Source: Deltaproteobacteria bacterium (GTDB taxonomy: Bacteria; Acidobacteriota; Thermoanaerobaculia; Multivoradales; JAHZIX01). From it: 64,000 nt of DNA. This document shows positions 56,575 to 64,000 of the stretch, in pieces. Location of the stretch: NCBI GenBank assembly GCA_022601195.1, contig JAHZIX010000045.1, positions 372,001 through 436,000 of the forward strand. Reading direction: 5' to 3'. The first letter of the stretch is position 1. Each line of letters starts with the position of its first letter. Under the pieces are notes generated by a model. It was not told the origin of the DNA. It made no database searches and worked only from the letters and a program-made list of their open reading frames with translations. The position numbers and the translations under genes are program-made.

Positions 56575-57186
56575 CTATCGGCTATCTTCCACCCAGGCCC
56601 GGGCTGCTAGGCGCAGCAGTTCTTCCCCACCTCGGAGGATGTGGCGATCTCCGGCTACTTCGAAACGCACTACGAGGTCGACCCGCCAGCGCTTCCGGCT
56701 CATCTCCTTCTGAAGGTCCGGACCGAGATCCTCCGGCCTCCAGCTCCAGGTTTCTTCCAAAAAGCGCTGGCTCCCGGCGCGACGTATAGGGCTTCCACTG
56801 CCGGCACTGAGGTCCGGGCTGTTTCGGTAGTTCTGGACCAGCTCACTGGGCGGGCCCAGAAGGAGGTAGGCCCGACCTCGATTGGTTAAGCTACCCACTG
56901 TTCCTTCCCCCTCAAATAGGAGGTCTGCCTCTGCCACTCGCTTGTGAAAAGCTGTTCGTTTCGGGTTCTCACCTCGGTCACCGGGTCCAGATCGTCTCGT
57001 CCAGAACCCTTGAATGAATGAGGAGAATTGCTCTTCAGACTCCAGTTTGCGCCACTGTTTTTCCTCCGCGGGCAACATGAGCCAGCGAACCGGCCCTCTA
57101 GCCCAGCCAGCCCCCCCTGAAACAGCTTCCTCTTGAGGGGCGAGAGACCAAAGCAATGCCGAAACGACTAAAACGGCGCTGAACAT
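56575..57186 (-). CDS. GWxTD domain protein
   Basis: A 203-aa exported protein with an N-terminal signal-like helix (MFSAVLVVSALLWSLAP). The body fits the GWxTD domain, a family named for its motif and found in Acidobacteriota and relatives: WLMLPAEEKQWRKLESEEQF, then FIQGFWTRRSGPGDRGENPK, FHKRVAEADLLFEGEG, and GRAYLLLGPPSELVQNYR, which give the order of blocks expected (the strict GWxTD letters have drifted). Function is unknown. It lies 16 bases after the DUF3467 gene on the same strand and is probably co-transcribed. Confidence 0.78.
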   Translation of the reverse strand: MFSAVLVVSALLWSLAPQEEAVSGGAGWARGPVRWLMLPAEEKQWRKLESEEQFSSFIQGFWTRRSGPGDRGENPKRTAFHKRVAEADLLFEGEGTVGSLTNRGRAYLLLGPPSELVQNYRNSPDLSAGSGSPIRRAGSQRFLEETWSWRPEDLGPDLQKEMSRKRWRVDLVVRFEVAGDRHILRGGEELLRLAARAWVEDSR

Positions 57187-57202
57187 AGAAGACCGCTGGT
57201 TC

Positions 57203-57481
57203 TCAATTGACCTCCGTCTCCGATGGCTCCGGGGCTTCGAGGATAGCTCCGTGAGCGTCCTCGTAGCGCTTAAGGGTGGAGCTCAGGGCGCGAACGATTC
57301 TCTTGAGGTGGCCCGGGCTGGTGACGACCCGGGCGGTCACGACACCTTGAGGAGGCACCAGGTTGATGAAGTCGAGGAAGAACTCCTCTCGGGTATAGGT
57401 GACCCTCAAAAGGTTGGAGTAACGGCCCTTGAGCTCCTCGTCTCCGATCTTGACATTGAAATTCGGTGACTTTTCGGCCAT
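57203..57481 (-). CDS. DUF3467 protein
   Basis: A 92-aa small cytosolic protein of family DUF3467: GRYSNLLRVTYTREEFFLDF, INLVPPQGVVTARVVTSPGH, and LKRIVRALSSTLKRYEDAHG are the full conserved core. The frame extends to 57535, but the ATG at 57481, preceded by AAGGAGACCCG, is the natural start. No function is known. It is the upstream partner of the GWxTD gene. Confidence 0.88.
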   Translation of the reverse strand: MAEKSPNFNVKIGDEELKGRYSNLLRVTYTREEFFLDFINLVPPQGVVTARVVTSPGHLKRIVRALSSTLKRYEDAHGAILEAPEPSETEVN

Positions 57482-57589
57482 CGGGTCTCCTTGACTCAAA
57501 CAGGTTAACGAAGAGAAGCGGATCCAGTTGCCCATGCTATCGCAAGGGGTTCAGCTACTGGCCCGCTTTCCCGAATGCGGGCGACCAAC

Positions 57590-58948
57590 TCAAGCAGTGG
57601 AATCGACCGATTCGTCCAAGGGGCTGTCCCGCTCGAGGGAGACTCCTCCCGAGAAGGACCATTCATGCTGCGGGAAGTAGAGGCCGATTCCGCGATCTCT
57701 GGCGGTTACCGTGAAGGCTAGGGCTTTTCGACGGTAGTCGTAGGGCGCTCCCTCGCGGGAGTGGACAGCAACGTCCACCAAGTACTCTCCAGGGGCTAGG
57801 CGAAGAGCCGGCAGCTTCACCTCGACTCTAGCCATCCCTTCGAAGGACTCGGAGCGAAAACCAGCCATATCGGTGTTTGTTCCCCAGCACTCGATCCCTC
57901 GCGGAGTCGAAATGGCCACCCCAAAGACGAAGTCGCTTAGGTGGCTCGCGGCTCGAGCTTTGATCTCCAGAGTCAACGGTTGCCCGCAATGATGGTGATA
58001 ACTCTCCACCCCAGATGCGTCCAGGAGGCGGGCAGAGACGATTTCGGCCTGGCCCGAGCCCCAGCGAAGTATCTCGGCTTGATCTTCGCCCTCGTCCTCG
58101 CCGTGGCCTTCTTCTTGACTCTCCCGTTCCTTGTCGGCGGAGTTCTCGCTTGCGGCTTCTTCCTGCTTCAACCGCGCCTTCCGGTGGCCTTCATCTTCCT
58201 GTTCCGCAACGGCCTGCCGATAGGCGTCGATCACTCGGCGTGGCTCGCCCACCATCATTTGGTCGCCATTTTGAAGCCACATCACCCGATCGCAGAGTCG
58301 TTCGACCATGTCGAGGGAGTGGCTCACTAGAAGTAGGCTTTTTCCCGCCGCCAAAAACTCTTCGATACGTCTGATGCAGCGGTGTGCAAAGGCCTCGTCG
58401 CCGACTGCCAAAACCTCATCCACCATGAGAACATCTGGATTGGTGTGGATCGCTACAGCGAATCCCAGTCGCACATACATCCCCGAGGAGTAGTTCTTGA
58501 CCGGCTCCTCCATGAAGTTTCCGAGGCCGGAGAATTCCACGATGGACTCATACCGCTCGTCCACTTCTCGGCGGGAGAGGCCGAGAACGGCTCCGTTGAT
58601 ATAGACATTCTCTCGTCCAGAGATCTCGGGGTGGAAACCGGCTCCGAGCTCGATCAGGGCGGCGACCCGGCCAGATACCTCGACGGTACCCGCGCTGGGG
58701 CTGAGGATCCCGGCGAGAACTTTCAAGAGGGTAGACTTGCCCGAGCCATTGCCTCCGATGACTCCAAATGCCTCGCTGCTGCCGACGGAAAAGTTCACTC
58801 CATTGAGGGCTGAGATCAACTCGTCCTGACGCAGGCCGCGAGTCAGGCTACGTTCCAGCAGTGCGCTCTTGAGGGTTCGCAGGTGAGCCCCAGGAGCCAT
58901 TCTCCTGTACTGCTTTTCCAATCCGCTGACACGAATAACAGCGCTCAT
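57590..58948 (-). CDS. wzt: Polysaccharide ABC transporter ATP-binding protein Wzt
   Basis: The ATPase of a Wzm/Wzt-type exporter for O-antigen or teichoic-acid-like glycan. The 452-aa protein has an N-terminal ATPase: Walker A GGNGSGKSTLLKVLAG near residue 67, the carbohydrate-exporter features GAGFHPEISGRENVYINGAV, signature YSSGMYVRLGFAVA and Walker B VLMVDEVLAVGDEAF. After residue 250 there is an acidic, repeat-poor linker (EEGHGEDEGEDQ) and a C-terminal beta-sandwich (ARAASHLSDFVFGVAISTPR, APGEYLVDVAVHS) like the Wzt domain that recognises the finished glycan. The start ATG overlaps the permease stop (ATGA). Confidence 0.9.
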   Translation of the reverse strand: MSAVIRVSGLEKQYRRMAPGAHLRTLKSALLERSLTRGLRQDELISALNGVNFSVGSSEAFGVIGGNGSGKSTLLKVLAGILSPSAGTVEVSGRVAALIELGAGFHPEISGRENVYINGAVLGLSRREVDERYESIVEFSGLGNFMEEPVKNYSSGMYVRLGFAVAIHTNPDVLMVDEVLAVGDEAFAHRCIRRIEEFLAAGKSLLLVSHSLDMVERLCDRVMWLQNGDQMMVGEPRRVIDAYRQAVAEQEDEGHRKARLKQEEAASENSADKERESQEEGHGEDEGEDQAEILRWGSGQAEIVSARLLDASGVESYHHHCGQPLTLEIKARAASHLSDFVFGVAISTPRGIECWGTNTDMAGFRSESFEGMARVEVKLPALRLAPGEYLVDVAVHSREGAPYDYRRKALAFTVTARDRGIGLYFPQHEWSFSGGVSLERDSPLDESVDSTA

Positions 58949-59751
58949 GCCATCTCCACCAGAGTCGATCTGAGCCTTTCGAAGAGCCAGGAGCCGACGA
59001 CCCAAAACAAGGCGCTGAGCAAGAGCATTTGGCCCCAGACTTCCAGAGAGGGGGCTTCGCCTCGAAAGAGTGTGGCCTGGCAGGCAAGAATGAAGGGCGT
59101 GAAGGGGTTGAGGCGAACGACGGTGGCGACGAAGCTCACGGGGACGCCCTCTAGCGGATAGATGATGGGGGCAAGGAAGAAAACCAACGTCAGCCCATTT
59201 TGGACCAAATCTCGAACATCTTTGAACAGCACATTGAGAGCGCTCAATGCCAAAGCGATGCCGGCGATCATTGGGAGCTGCACAACCACGACAACCGGTA
59301 GAAGGAGGGCGCCCCAACCGCCCACCTCAAATCCAAGAAATCGGCTGACGATCAGGGTACCGGCAAGGATTGGCAGCGCAAGGCAAAAGTGAACGAGGTT
59401 CGCGAAGACCGAAACCAGAGGAGGTAGCTCGACCGGAAATACCGCCTTGCGAATCAGCGCTCCGTTAGAAACCAACGAAGCGGTTCCTTCTAGAAGGGCA
59501 CCGGAAACCCACAACCAAGGAAACAGTCCGGACACCAGAAACACCGCATAGGGCTCAATGCCGAAGCCGCGCCCTCCGGAAGTCAACACCCAGCCGAAAA
59601 CCAGGCTATAGACTCCGGTCAAGAGAAGTGGGTTGACCAAGGACCATAGGAATCCAAGAGCCGAGCCACGGTAGCGGGCCTGCAGCTCACGCTGGGTCAG
59701 GGTGACGAGCAAACCCCGAAACCGAACCGCTCTTTGGGCTACGGCAAACAT
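58945..59751 (-). CDS. wzm: Polysaccharide ABC transporter permease Wzm
   Basis: The membrane half of the exporter. The 268-aa ABC-2-type permease has an amphipathic N-terminus (MFAVAQRAVRFRGLLVTLTQ then RELQARYRGSALGFLWSL), about six membrane helices, the conserved NPLLLTGVYSLVFGWVLT and MIAGIALALSALNVLFKDVRD, and the C-terminal LNPFTPFILACQATLF typical of Wzm. It carries no periplasmic domain. No glycosyltransferase or polymerase genes lie next to it, which is unusual for an O-antigen exporter. The gap to the upstream binding-protein gene is 98 bp with a long hairpin. Confidence 0.9.
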   Translation of the reverse strand: MFAVAQRAVRFRGLLVTLTQRELQARYRGSALGFLWSLVNPLLLTGVYSLVFGWVLTSGGRGFGIEPYAVFLVSGLFPWLWVSGALLEGTASLVSNGALIRKAVFPVELPPLVSVFANLVHFCLALPILAGTLIVSRFLGFEVGGWGALLLPVVVVVQLPMIAGIALALSALNVLFKDVRDLVQNGLTLVFFLAPIIYPLEGVPVSFVATVVRLNPFTPFILACQATLFRGEAPSLEVWGQMLLLSALFWVVGSWLFERLRSTLVEMA

Positions 59752-59802
59752 GAGAATTTTTGGAGTAGAGACAGCCTACCGGGGGGTTCGACGGAGTCGA
59801 GC

Positions 59803-59840
59803 CGCCGGGGGTTCAGCCCGAATCTGGTTGGCCCCCGGCG
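59803..59840. other. Perfect 9-bp stem hairpin
   Basis: CGCCGGGGG (59803-59811) and CCCCCGGCG (59832-59840) are exact reverse complements with a 20-base loop. It lies between the binding-lipoprotein gene and wzm, both minus strand. There is no T-tract, so it is not a standard terminator; it may stabilise or attenuate the transcript. Confidence 0.45.
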
Positions 59841-59849
59841 TAGAGTCGT

Positions 59850-61061
59850 TCAGGATTTTCCTTCGTCGAGGATTCGTTTCCGCTCCCTGTTGATTTCGTT
59901 CAGGCGCTCCTTGATCTTCTCCATCTCGGCCTTCCTCCACCGTTGATGGTCGACGGTCTTGCCTTCGGTCATGAAGTACACCCGCGGGAACTTCGTTGGG
60001 TCCCCCTTCTCGTCGAATTGTAGAAGGCCTGTGACTCCCTGGAGTTCGCTGATGCTTCGCATCCCCTTCCAGAAGTTGCTACCCCGATCGCCACCATTTT
60101 GCATCGCGTGGTAGGCGACCAACATGGCATCGTAGCCATGAGCCGCATAGACACCGGGGGATTCTTGGAACTTTCCTTGGTAGGTCTCCACGAAGGAAAC
60201 GATCATAGCGTTATCGGTAGCCTCAGGAGCATATTGGGGTGCCGTTATGAAGACCTGTTCGGCTGCTCCACCGGCTGCGGCAATCGCCTGGGGCGCTGCA
60301 AACGCTGAGACGGTTAGAATTCGGCCAGCGAAGCCCTGTTCCTTTAACAGCTTGATGATTTCCACGACGGTATCCGCATAGTCCGCGATGTAGACCCCGT
60401 CTGGCTTGACGGACACGACTCTCTCCACCAGGGCTGTTAGGTCGTCAGTGTTCTTGGGGTAGACGATCATCTCGGTGATCTCGCCGCCGTTTTGCTGGAA
60501 ACTGGCTGCGAACACGGACTGGATGCCTTCCGCATAGGTAGAGTCAGCGGCCAAGATAGCGGCCGTTTCGAGTTTCAGATCCAGGGCGGCGTATTGCCCC
60601 ATCTTGCTGCCTTCTCGGGAATCCGAAGGCCAGACGCGGTAGAAATTTCTCGAGATACCGGTCAATTCGCGAGCCGAGGCGGAAGGGGAGATCAAGACTC
60701 GGTTATTCCGGTCGGCGACTTCTACCATCGCCAGAGCCTCGGGAGTCGTCACACCACCAATGGCGGCTCGCGCTCCATTGGTGTAGAGCTCTTCGAGGAG
60801 CGCCTTGCCCTTCTCGGGGTCGCCCTCCGAGTCGACGATCTCCAGAACCATCTCAGGGGCGTCGGGAAGCTTCTGGAGATCCGCTAGAGCAATCTCGATG
60901 CCTTGAGCTATGGGAGTTCCGTAGATAGCCGATTCACCAGAAAGAGGAAGCACGACGCCAAAGACGACTTGGTCCTTCTTCTTGCAGCCCGTCACCACGC
61001 CCACCATAAGAAGTAGTAGTGCGAGAAACTTCAACGTTGCCGGCAGCTTTGTCCGGGGCAT
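59850..61061 (-). CDS. Branched-chain-amino-acid-type substrate-binding lipoprotein
   Basis: A 403-aa periplasmic-binding-fold lipoprotein. The signal is MPRTKLPATLKFLALLLLMV ending VTGCKKKD (lipobox). The two-lobed type I fold is clear from FGVVLPLSGESAIYGTPIAQ and GIEIALADLQ, VLEIVDSEGDPEKGKALLEE, AIGGVTTPEALAMVEVADRN, LISPSASARELTG, NFYRVWPSDSREGSKMG and AAHGYDAMLVAYHAM, as in LivJ and other Leu/Ile/Val-binding proteins. The ligand is unknown; this family also binds amides, urea and aromatics. No LivHMGF permease or ATPase genes are adjacent. The frame extends to 61106; AGGAG sets the ATG at 61061. Confidence 0.88.
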   Translation of the reverse strand: MPRTKLPATLKFLALLLLMVGVVTGCKKKDQVVFGVVLPLSGESAIYGTPIAQGIEIALADLQKLPDAPEMVLEIVDSEGDPEKGKALLEELYTNGARAAIGGVTTPEALAMVEVADRNNRVLISPSASARELTGISRNFYRVWPSDSREGSKMGQYAALDLKLETAAILAADSTYAEGIQSVFAASFQQNGGEITEMIVYPKNTDDLTALVERVVSVKPDGVYIADYADTVVEIIKLLKEQGFAGRILTVSAFAAPQAIAAAGGAAEQVFITAPQYAPEATDNAMIVSFVETYQGKFQESPGVYAAHGYDAMLVAYHAMQNGGDRGSNFWKGMRSISELQGVTGLLQFDEKGDPTKFPRVYFMTEGKTVDHQRWRKAEMEKIKERLNEINRERKRILDEGKS

Positions 61062-61314
61062 AGTCGACTCCTGACCGTCAAAGAACTTAAAAGGGATGAG
61101 TTGCACCTTAGGTTTCTACCCCACCCTATGGCCCGTGTCAACCAAATGCACCCCTGGGGACGAGCCCTAGGGTAGACTCTCGACGGTAGCAATAGGGGTC
61201 CTTCTGAATCTTCTTCCTGGCTTATTCGTTGCCCTGATTGGGCTGGCTCTGGCCTGGGGGCTCAAGCGGTGGTTCGAGCCTCTGCCACTGCTTTGTTGGG
61301 CGTCTTTTTCCGCA

Positions 61315-63666
61315 GTGATCGTCCTATTCTTGGGGCCGGTTCTTTTCGGTGGTTCGGTTCTTCTTCCTTTCGACAACTTGCGCGGCGCGGCTCCTTTTCT
61401 GGAGAACCCACCGACGGATCCCCACGGAAATTCTCTACAGGGGGATCTCATCCAGCTGATAGCACCTTCGATCGAGCTGGTTCGTCAAGATGTTGTTGCT
61501 GGGCGTTGGCCTTTCTGGAATTCCTTAGCCGGTGCCGGTATGCCTTTGTTGGCGGACCCGCAGGCACAGCCCTTCCAGCCCCTTGTGACCCTCGCCTACC
61601 CCTTTGGCGCTGTGGAGGGTTCAGCGGTTACAGCGGCCTTGAGGCTGCTTTTCGCTTTGGTCTTCACCTGCCTTCTACTGCGCCGCCGCGGGTTGGGTCT
61701 AGGACCAGCTTTGTCTGGGGCTCTGGCTTTTGGGCTCGGAGGCTTTCTGACCCTCTGGCTTGGCTGGCCCTTGACCAACGCCGCCGCGCTGCTGCCTGCT
61801 TGGTTGTATGCCCTCGAGCTCTCTGCCGGTAGAGGGCTAGGGAGAGATCGATGTCTGCTGATGGCCACCACCACGGCCTATCTGCTCGCGGGTCATCCAG
61901 AGACCATCGTCTATGGGGTCCTTCTGCTCGCCGGCCGATTCGTGGGTCTTCTGCGAGAGCAACGGAAGGAGAGGCTCTCCTGGTATCCGGGAGCTCTCGC
62001 AGCTCTCGCTCTCGGAGCAGCTCTGGCAGCTCCTGTTTTACTTCCGACTCATCGCTACTTGCCGGAAACTCAGCGAGCTGCCGCCATTAGCCTGGTGGGA
62101 GCCACGACTTCAGCCCAAAGTGAAGACATCGGCAGTCTAGCGAGTCACCTCGGCATGGCTTGGTTACCCTCGGTGGCTCCCAACACCTTTGGAAACAGTC
62201 GCTATACCGACTACTGGGGTCGAACTAACTCCAACGAAGACAGCAGTGGATTCTCTGGTACCGCAACCCTGTTGTTGGCCCTTCTTGGCTTCGTCTGGGT
62301 CCCGCGCCGTCTTCCCGGTGAGACGCTAGCGCGAGTGACGGTCGGTTTGGTCTTGGTGCTGGTTGCCCTTCCAGAGGGTGTGTTAGCTCAGGCTCTGGCC
62401 TCTGTGCCTATCCTGGGGTCGGTGGCTGTGCACGGAGGAAAAAGAACTCTTCTGCTGCTGAACTTCAGTCTTGCTATCTTGGCTGCCGGTACTCTCGAGC
62501 GCCTGCGGCGTGAACCGATTCCCAAAATCTGGCTAGTGGCCGTGGGGGGCTGCGTCGCGGCTTTAGTGCTCGGGGCCTACTTCTGGTTTCCCAACCCCTC
62601 CAACCCCTCCTCTCTTCTGGTCTTGCGATGGGGGTGGGTCCTTTGGCAACTCAGGGTGCTCACCCTAGCGCTGGTCCTCTTGGCTTTCTGGCCCCGCCGC
62701 CGCTGGATGCCCTTTGCTCTCGCTGCTTTGATCGCTGCCGAGCTAACCCTGGCCCACCGGGATGCCAATCCCCCCATGCCCAAGGAGCTCCTCAAGGCGC
62801 CCCCTCCCTTGGAGACCCTCCAGCGAGTGGCTGGTGAAAAGCGCATGTTCGCGTTAGGGGAAACGCTTCCGCCAAATTTATCCTGGCTCTATGGGCTAGG
62901 AGATCTTCGCATCTATAACCCCATGGCACCGGCATCCTACGTTCGGCTCCTGAGCCCGGTCGCCCTTCCTTCGGGTTCCGACCATCTGCGCATAGGGGAA
63001 GCAGATCATCCTATTCTCGACCTCCTGGGCGCCAGCTTCGTGCTCACGGCGCCCGGGGGCGAGGTCGCACCCCCCTTGGAGATGATTTCGGACGATGCCG
63101 CCGGCCGGGTGTATCTCCGACCGAAGGCGTTGACTCGCTTGTTTCTTCCCGGTTCCGGGAAGGTACAGGTCGGTGAGCTACGGGAGCAGCACCTCGGTAC
63201 CGGCAAGGATTTCGGATTACAGTCCTGGGTGGAATCGGGACCTATGGGTTCTAAAGTAGAAGAGGGTTGGGTTTGGGTGGCGACCGAAACTCGGAGGCCA
63301 GACCTTTCGTCCGAAATCGAAACGCCCTCTTGGCGAAGGGCTCGAGTCGACCTTCGAGAGGATCGCCTCCTAGCTAGTAGCCTGTTCCAACACGAAGAGC
63401 CTGCGGTTCAGTCCGGAGGTTGGCGAGTGCTGGTAGATGAGCGCAGGTGGCCTTCGACTCGAGCCAACGGTCCTCTGTTGGCTGCCTGGCTACCGCAGGG
63501 CAGTCACCGATTGGACTTGATGTATCGCCCGCCCGGGTTCCTTTTGGGGTGTCTCCTGGCAGCCCTCGGCGTGTCGATGGCCTGCATCTTGTGGTGGCCC
63601 CTTCCTACTGAGGGACGGGGTCGGAAGAAACGGGGATTGCCGACCGGCGTCATTGCGGACCCTTGA
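61315..63666 (+). CDS. YfhO-like large membrane protein
   Basis: A 783-aa multi-pass protein with about twelve hydrophobic segments up to residue 480, then a soluble domain of about 250 residues and one last helix (FLLGCLLAALGVSMACILWW). The order GPVLFGGSVLLPFDNLRG, GDLIQLIAPSIELVRQDVVA, GRWPFWNSLAGAGMPLLAD, and an AGHPETIVYG loop matches YfhO-family/GT-C-like proteins thought to modify lipid-linked or surface glycans. The GTG at 61315 is the first usual start, but the frame is open back to 61171 and encodes a further hydrophobic segment (LFVALIGLALAWGLKRW) with no ATG, GTG or TTG, so the N-terminus is unresolved. Confidence 0.78.
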   Translation: MIVLFLGPVLFGGSVLLPFDNLRGAAPFLENPPTDPHGNSLQGDLIQLIAPSIELVRQDVVAGRWPFWNSLAGAGMPLLADPQAQPFQPLVTLAYPFGAVEGSAVTAALRLLFALVFTCLLLRRRGLGLGPALSGALAFGLGGFLTLWLGWPLTNAAALLPAWLYALELSAGRGLGRDRCLLMATTTAYLLAGHPETIVYGVLLLAGRFVGLLREQRKERLSWYPGALAALALGAALAAPVLLPTHRYLPETQRAAAISLVGATTSAQSEDIGSLASHLGMAWLPSVAPNTFGNSRYTDYWGRTNSNEDSSGFSGTATLLLALLGFVWVPRRLPGETLARVTVGLVLVLVALPEGVLAQALASVPILGSVAVHGGKRTLLLLNFSLAILAAGTLERLRREPIPKIWLVAVGGCVAALVLGAYFWFPNPSNPSSLLVLRWGWVLWQLRVLTLALVLLAFWPRRRWMPFALAALIAAELTLAHRDANPPMPKELLKAPPPLETLQRVAGEKRMFALGETLPPNLSWLYGLGDLRIYNPMAPASYVRLLSPVALPSGSDHLRIGEADHPILDLLGASFVLTAPGGEVAPPLEMISDDAAGRVYLRPKALTRLFLPGSGKVQVGELREQHLGTGKDFGLQSWVESGPMGSKVEEGWVWVATETRRPDLSSEIETPSWRRARVDLREDRLLASSLFQHEEPAVQSGGWRVLVDERRWPSTRANGPLLAAWLPQGSHRLDLMYRPPGFLLGCLLAALGVSMACILWWPLPTEGRGRKKRGLPTGVIADP

Positions 63667-63723
63667 GGCGGGGCGGCGCTTCCAGCGATGACCGGAGTTG
63701 AGTTTCCGGGATAGAATTGCCCT

Positions 63724-64000
63724 ATGAGTGAAGGAAACTTGACGGTTCATTGTCCTGGCTGCAAAGGCGAGCTGGTCGTCGATGTGGCTACGGGGAAGGT
63801 CTTATTTCATAAGCCCGCGAAGGAGCCACTGGCCGGCGGCAAGGACTTTGACTCTCTTCTCGCAGGCCTTGGCGACGGCAAGGCAAGAGCGGAAGAGCTC
63901 TTCGCTAGCGAAATGTCCGCCCATAAGGATCGGGATCGCCTCCTCGAAGAGAAGTTCAAAGAGGCCATGAAGCGGGCCGAGGAAGAGCCCGACGGACCCG
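63724..64000 (+). CDS. Zinc-finger-like hypothetical protein (5' part)
   Basis: An open frame begins at the ATG at 63724 and runs off the right edge; 92 codons are seen. It starts MSEGNLTVHCPGCKGELVVD with a CxxC zinc-knuckle half (CPGC), then a Lys/Glu-rich helical part (ARAEELFASEMSAHKDRDRL, LEEKFKEAMKRAEEE). Only one CxxC is visible. Similar short proteins with an N-terminal zinc finger followed by a helical tail are known without function. The upstream gap of 57 bases and the same strand suggest linkage to the membrane protein gene. Confidence 0.6.
   Translation, partial: MSEGNLTVHCPGCKGELVVDVATGKVLFHKPAKEPLAGGKDFDSLLAGLGDGKARAEELFASEMSAHKDRDRLLEEKFKEAMKRAEEEPDGP

Noticed and set aside
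58949..59317. 123-residue N-terminal extension of wzt
   Set aside because: It overlaps wzm in another frame and is Arg/Pro-rich noise; ATGA overlap at 58945-58948 marks the start.

Overview
This is a chromosomal window from a moderately GC-rich, Gram-negative-type bacterium. It starts at the replication-initiation gene cluster and is nearly all protein-coding. The mix of an ASPIC/UnbV FG-GAP lipoprotein, a TPR lipoprotein, a GWxTD-domain protein, DUF3467, two VanZ-like proteins, a SUF operon with an Rrf2 regulator, and a Wzm/Wzt exporter suggests Acidobacteriota, possibly near Thermoanaerobaculia. That placement is inference from gene content; no 16S gene is present. I see no rRNA, insertion sequence, integrase, phage module or CRISPR array.

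Layout. 1-4230 (+): the 3' end of recR, a class III aminotransferase, a GT2 glycosyltransferase, a P-loop ATPase and a protein with two cyclic-nucleotide-binding domains. 4210-5286 (-): mutY, overlapping its neighbour tail to tail. 5287-7423: probable origin region with DnaA-box-like sites on both sides of dnaA. 5872-14997 (+): dnaA, dnaN, recF, gyrB, gyrA. 15030-20171 (+): metabolic and housekeeping genes (transaldolase-like, CPBP protease, M20 peptidase, CYTH protein, sugar nucleotidyltransferase, HAD phosphatase). 20244-27680 (-): a membrane-anchored GH113-like protein, then the SUF operon read rrf2-sufB-sufC-sufD-sufS-sufU-sufT behind a near-consensus promoter with a perfect 11-bp inverted repeat at the expected transcription start. 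27865-37378: an AI-2E family exporter, a PAS-PAS-GGDEF-EAL protein, the UnbV and TPR lipoproteins, a secreted PPC-like protein, a 15-bp tandem repeat and pckA.

37659-42092 holds a large Rossmann-fold protein of unknown function, a crotonase and two VanZ-like proteins. 42074-48934 (-) is a variant macromolecular-synthesis locus, read rpsU, terminator, mutS2, dnaG, rpoD, tRNA-Asn. 49084-57481 is an accessory-looking stretch: a coiled-coil lipoprotein, a GAF-like/acidic protein, a sulfatase-fold lipoprotein lacking expected metal ligands, tRNA-Met(CAT), a zinc-ribbon coiled-coil protein, a YggS-type PLP protein, a two-gene AbiEii-like toxin/antitoxin candidate, a GWxTD protein and DUF3467. 57590-61061 (-) is a Wzt/Wzm polysaccharide exporter and a branched-chain-amino-acid-type binding lipoprotein. 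61315-63666 (+) is a large YfhO-like membrane protein whose start is puzzling, and a zinc-finger-like gene runs off the right edge.

Most of the window is conserved housekeeping DNA. The least explained items are the AbiEii-like pair with an altered active-site motif, the degenerate sulfatase, the GAF/acidic protein with a conserved C-terminal block, the large Rossmann protein, the 15-bp repeat array and the apparent operator of the SUF operon.
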